Shown here in pieces: positions 7,049 through 7,406 of a DNA stretch of 7,406 nucleotides. The notes below the pieces were generated by a model. It had not been told where the DNA came from. It did no database searches and saw nothing but the letters and a program-made list of their open reading frames with translations. This stretch comes from Aliicoccus persicus_A. Lineage in GTDB: Bacteria; Bacillota; Bacilli; Staphylococcales; Salinicoccaceae. Within the stretch, counting starts at the first letter, position 1. Every line of letters begins with the position of its first letter. The translations under genes and the position numbers were made by a program. The DNA is taken from positions 1-7,406 of the forward strand of contig DYYI01000112.1 in assembly GCA_020741755.1 (NCBI GenBank). Reading direction: 5' to 3'.

Positions 7049-7071
7049 TAGACCACTCCTCCGATCATAAT

Positions 7072-7093
7072 TAGTGATTATCCTCAATCACTA
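7072..7093. promoter_or_regulatory. Leader inverted repeat TAGTGATT-N6-AATCACTA
   Basis: Perfect 8-bp arms (7072-7079 and 7086-7093) with a 6-nt spacer, nine bases upstream of the subunit II ribosome binding site. It may be a DNA operator, since it shares the GTGAT/ATCAC half-sites of the upstream palindrome, or an RNA hairpin in the leader. It has no T tract and is not a terminator. Confidence 0.5.
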
Positions 7094-7108
7094 TCTTATA
7101 AAAAACAT

Positions 7109-7136
7109 ATCATATGTATTTTTAGTAAATTGTGAT
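7109..7136 (-). promoter_or_regulatory. Candidate promoter of the oxidase/reductase operon
   Basis: On the minus strand, ATCACA (7136-7131, 4 of 6 matches to the -35) and TATGAT (7114-7109, 5 of 6 to the -10) are 16 bp apart, giving a start near 7102 and a leader of about 54 nt. The -35 lies inside the TGTGAT palindrome. TATAAG at 7100-7095 is an alternative -10 without a fitting -35. The assignment is tentative. Confidence 0.45.
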
Positions 7137-7146
7137 ACGAATCACA
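7131..7146. promoter_or_regulatory. TGTGA-N6-TCACA palindrome (CRP/FNR- or Rex-type site)
   Basis: TGTGATACGAATCACA has perfect 6-bp arms and matches the TGTGA-N6-TCACA pattern shared by CRP/FNR-family proteins (Bacillus Fnr, staphylococcal ArcR) and by the NADH sensor Rex. Rex sites usually have an A/T-only centre, while this one contains CG, which slightly favours a CRP/FNR member. It overlaps the likely -35 of the terminal oxidase/reductase operon, so oxygen- or redox-dependent control is expected. Confidence 0.65.
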
Positions 7147-7162
7147 TTATTGAAGATCGTTT

Positions 7163-7201
7163 GAAAAAATAAAAAACACCACCGGTATTTATACCAGTGG
7201 T
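7163..7201 (-). terminator. Intrinsic terminator of the small-peptide operon
   Basis: Hairpin 7178-7201: ACCAC pairs with GTGGT and GGTAT with ATACC, with one C/A mismatch between and a TT loop. Read on the minus strand it is followed by six T, an A and six more T (complement of 7163-7176). The plus strand has no T tract after it, so it serves the leftward transcript of the two tiny genes at the right edge and isolates them from the oxidase operon. Confidence 0.85.
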
Positions 7202-7205
7202 AATA

Positions 7206-7307
7206 TTAACGTACGATATTTTTATTTGGTCTTAAGAAAGAAAAGAATGTAATGATCATACCGACAATAAATAAAAATTGGGCAAACTTTCTTTGTTTTC
7301 TCTTCAT
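7206..7307 (-). CDS. 33-aa basic single-helix membrane peptide, unknown function
   Basis: A short frame starts with ATG at 7307 and stops with TAA at 7208-7206, only five bases before the terminator hairpin. The product begins with the basic cluster MKRKQRK, continues into one hydrophobic helix (about residues 8-25, FAQFLFIVGMIITFFSFL) and ends with RPNKNIVR, so it is a small membrane peptide positive at both ends. AGGTG lies six bases before the ATG and overlaps the stop of the upstream peptide frame, which suggests coupling. Support comes from the ribosome site, the clean start and stop, and the terminator placed right after it. The family is not recognised; an immunity peptide, toxin or accessory to the upstream amphipathic peptide are all possible. 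Confidence 0.6.
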   Translation of the reverse strand: MKRKQRKFAQFLFIVGMIITFFSFLRPNKNIVR

Positions 7308-7316
7308 TTTTTACAC

Positions 7317-7406
7317 CTAATTTCTAAGAAACATTCCGATTATTGCTTTAACAACTTTAGCTACGTATACAGCTAAAGTAACGATGAGGTCAAACAAACC
7401 ATCCAG
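7317..7406 (-). CDS. C-terminal end of an amphipathic-helix peptide (partial; PSM- or bacteriocin-like?)
   Basis: The minus strand is open from the window edge to TAG at 7319-7317, giving 29 visible residues: LDGLFDLIVTLAVYV then AKVVKAIIGMFLRN. Placed on a helical wheel (100 degrees per residue), D2, G3, D6, T10, Y14, K17, K20, A21, G24 and R28 fall in one arc of about 120 degrees, with V13 the only aliphatic intruder, and the remaining residues other than the terminal N29 form a continuous hydrophobic face. That is the design of staphylococcal phenol-soluble modulins and of some leaderless bacteriocins, though I recognise no specific family. The start is outside the window, so it could also be the tail of a longer protein. 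It sits directly upstream of the 33-aa membrane peptide gene and shares its terminator. Confidence 0.55.
   Translation of the reverse strand: MDGLFDLIVTLAVYVAKVVKAIIGMFLRN

Noticed and set aside
7049..7087. A longer subunit II starting at TTG 7087 (13 extra residues)
   Set aside because: There is no ribosome site before the TTG, whereas GGAGG at 7058-7062 is nine bases before the GTG at 7048; the shorter form starts right at the first membrane helix.
1..7406. CRISPR array, insertion sequence or prophage elements
   Set aside because: No regularly spaced repeats, transposase motifs or long terminal inverted repeats were seen on either strand.

Overview
The window is low-GC Gram-positive DNA. 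Strong AGGAGG-type ribosome binding sites, short intergenic gaps, U-tract hairpin terminators, a tRNA 5' half close to staphylococcal tRNA-Phe and tightly overlapping operons all point to the Firmicutes, most likely Staphylococcaceae or a near relative (Macrococcus, Jeotgalicoccus, Salinicoccus). This placement is inferred from style and remembered family sequences, not from a search.

Left part (1-1764, all on the minus strand): the 5' half of a tRNA gene with its own promoter, preceded by a two-component system. The sensor kinase (359 aa, membrane-bound, HisKA_3 type) and its NarL/LuxR-type response regulator overlap by 20 bp. Middle (1879-4974, plus strand): a divergently transcribed three-gene ABC exporter operon, with one ATPase and two different ABC-2 permeases, its reading frames overlapping by 1 and 14 bp. 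The layout is that of the LnrJK-LnrLMN (linearmycin) / YvfRSTU class, in which a DesK/LiaS-like kinase and its regulator control a drug- or lipid-active exporter. The 114-bp divergent region holds two small palindromes suited to a NarL-family dimer. A strong bidirectional terminator closes the operon.

Right part (5047-7048, minus strand): a two-gene operon for a Cu_A-containing heme-copper oxidoreductase (subunit II, then subunit I). Subunit I keeps all six heme and Cu_B histidines but has Asn where oxygen reductases carry the active-site Tyr cross-linked to a Cu_B histidine. A Cu_A-type nitric oxide reductase is therefore a serious alternative to the default label 'cytochrome c oxidase'. The subunit II frame is stopped by a TAG inside what looks like its conserved C-terminal strand; the same frame continues for 13 further sense codons. 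Upstream lie a TGTGA-N6-TCACA palindrome, of the CRP/FNR and Rex type, and a second GTGAT/ATCAC palindrome in the leader.

Right edge (7163-7406, minus strand): two very small genes in tandem followed by a terminator. One is the end of a strongly amphipathic peptide running off the window; the other encodes a complete 33-aa basic, single-helix membrane peptide. They resemble a peptide toxin, bacteriocin or PSM-like unit, but the family is not recognised.
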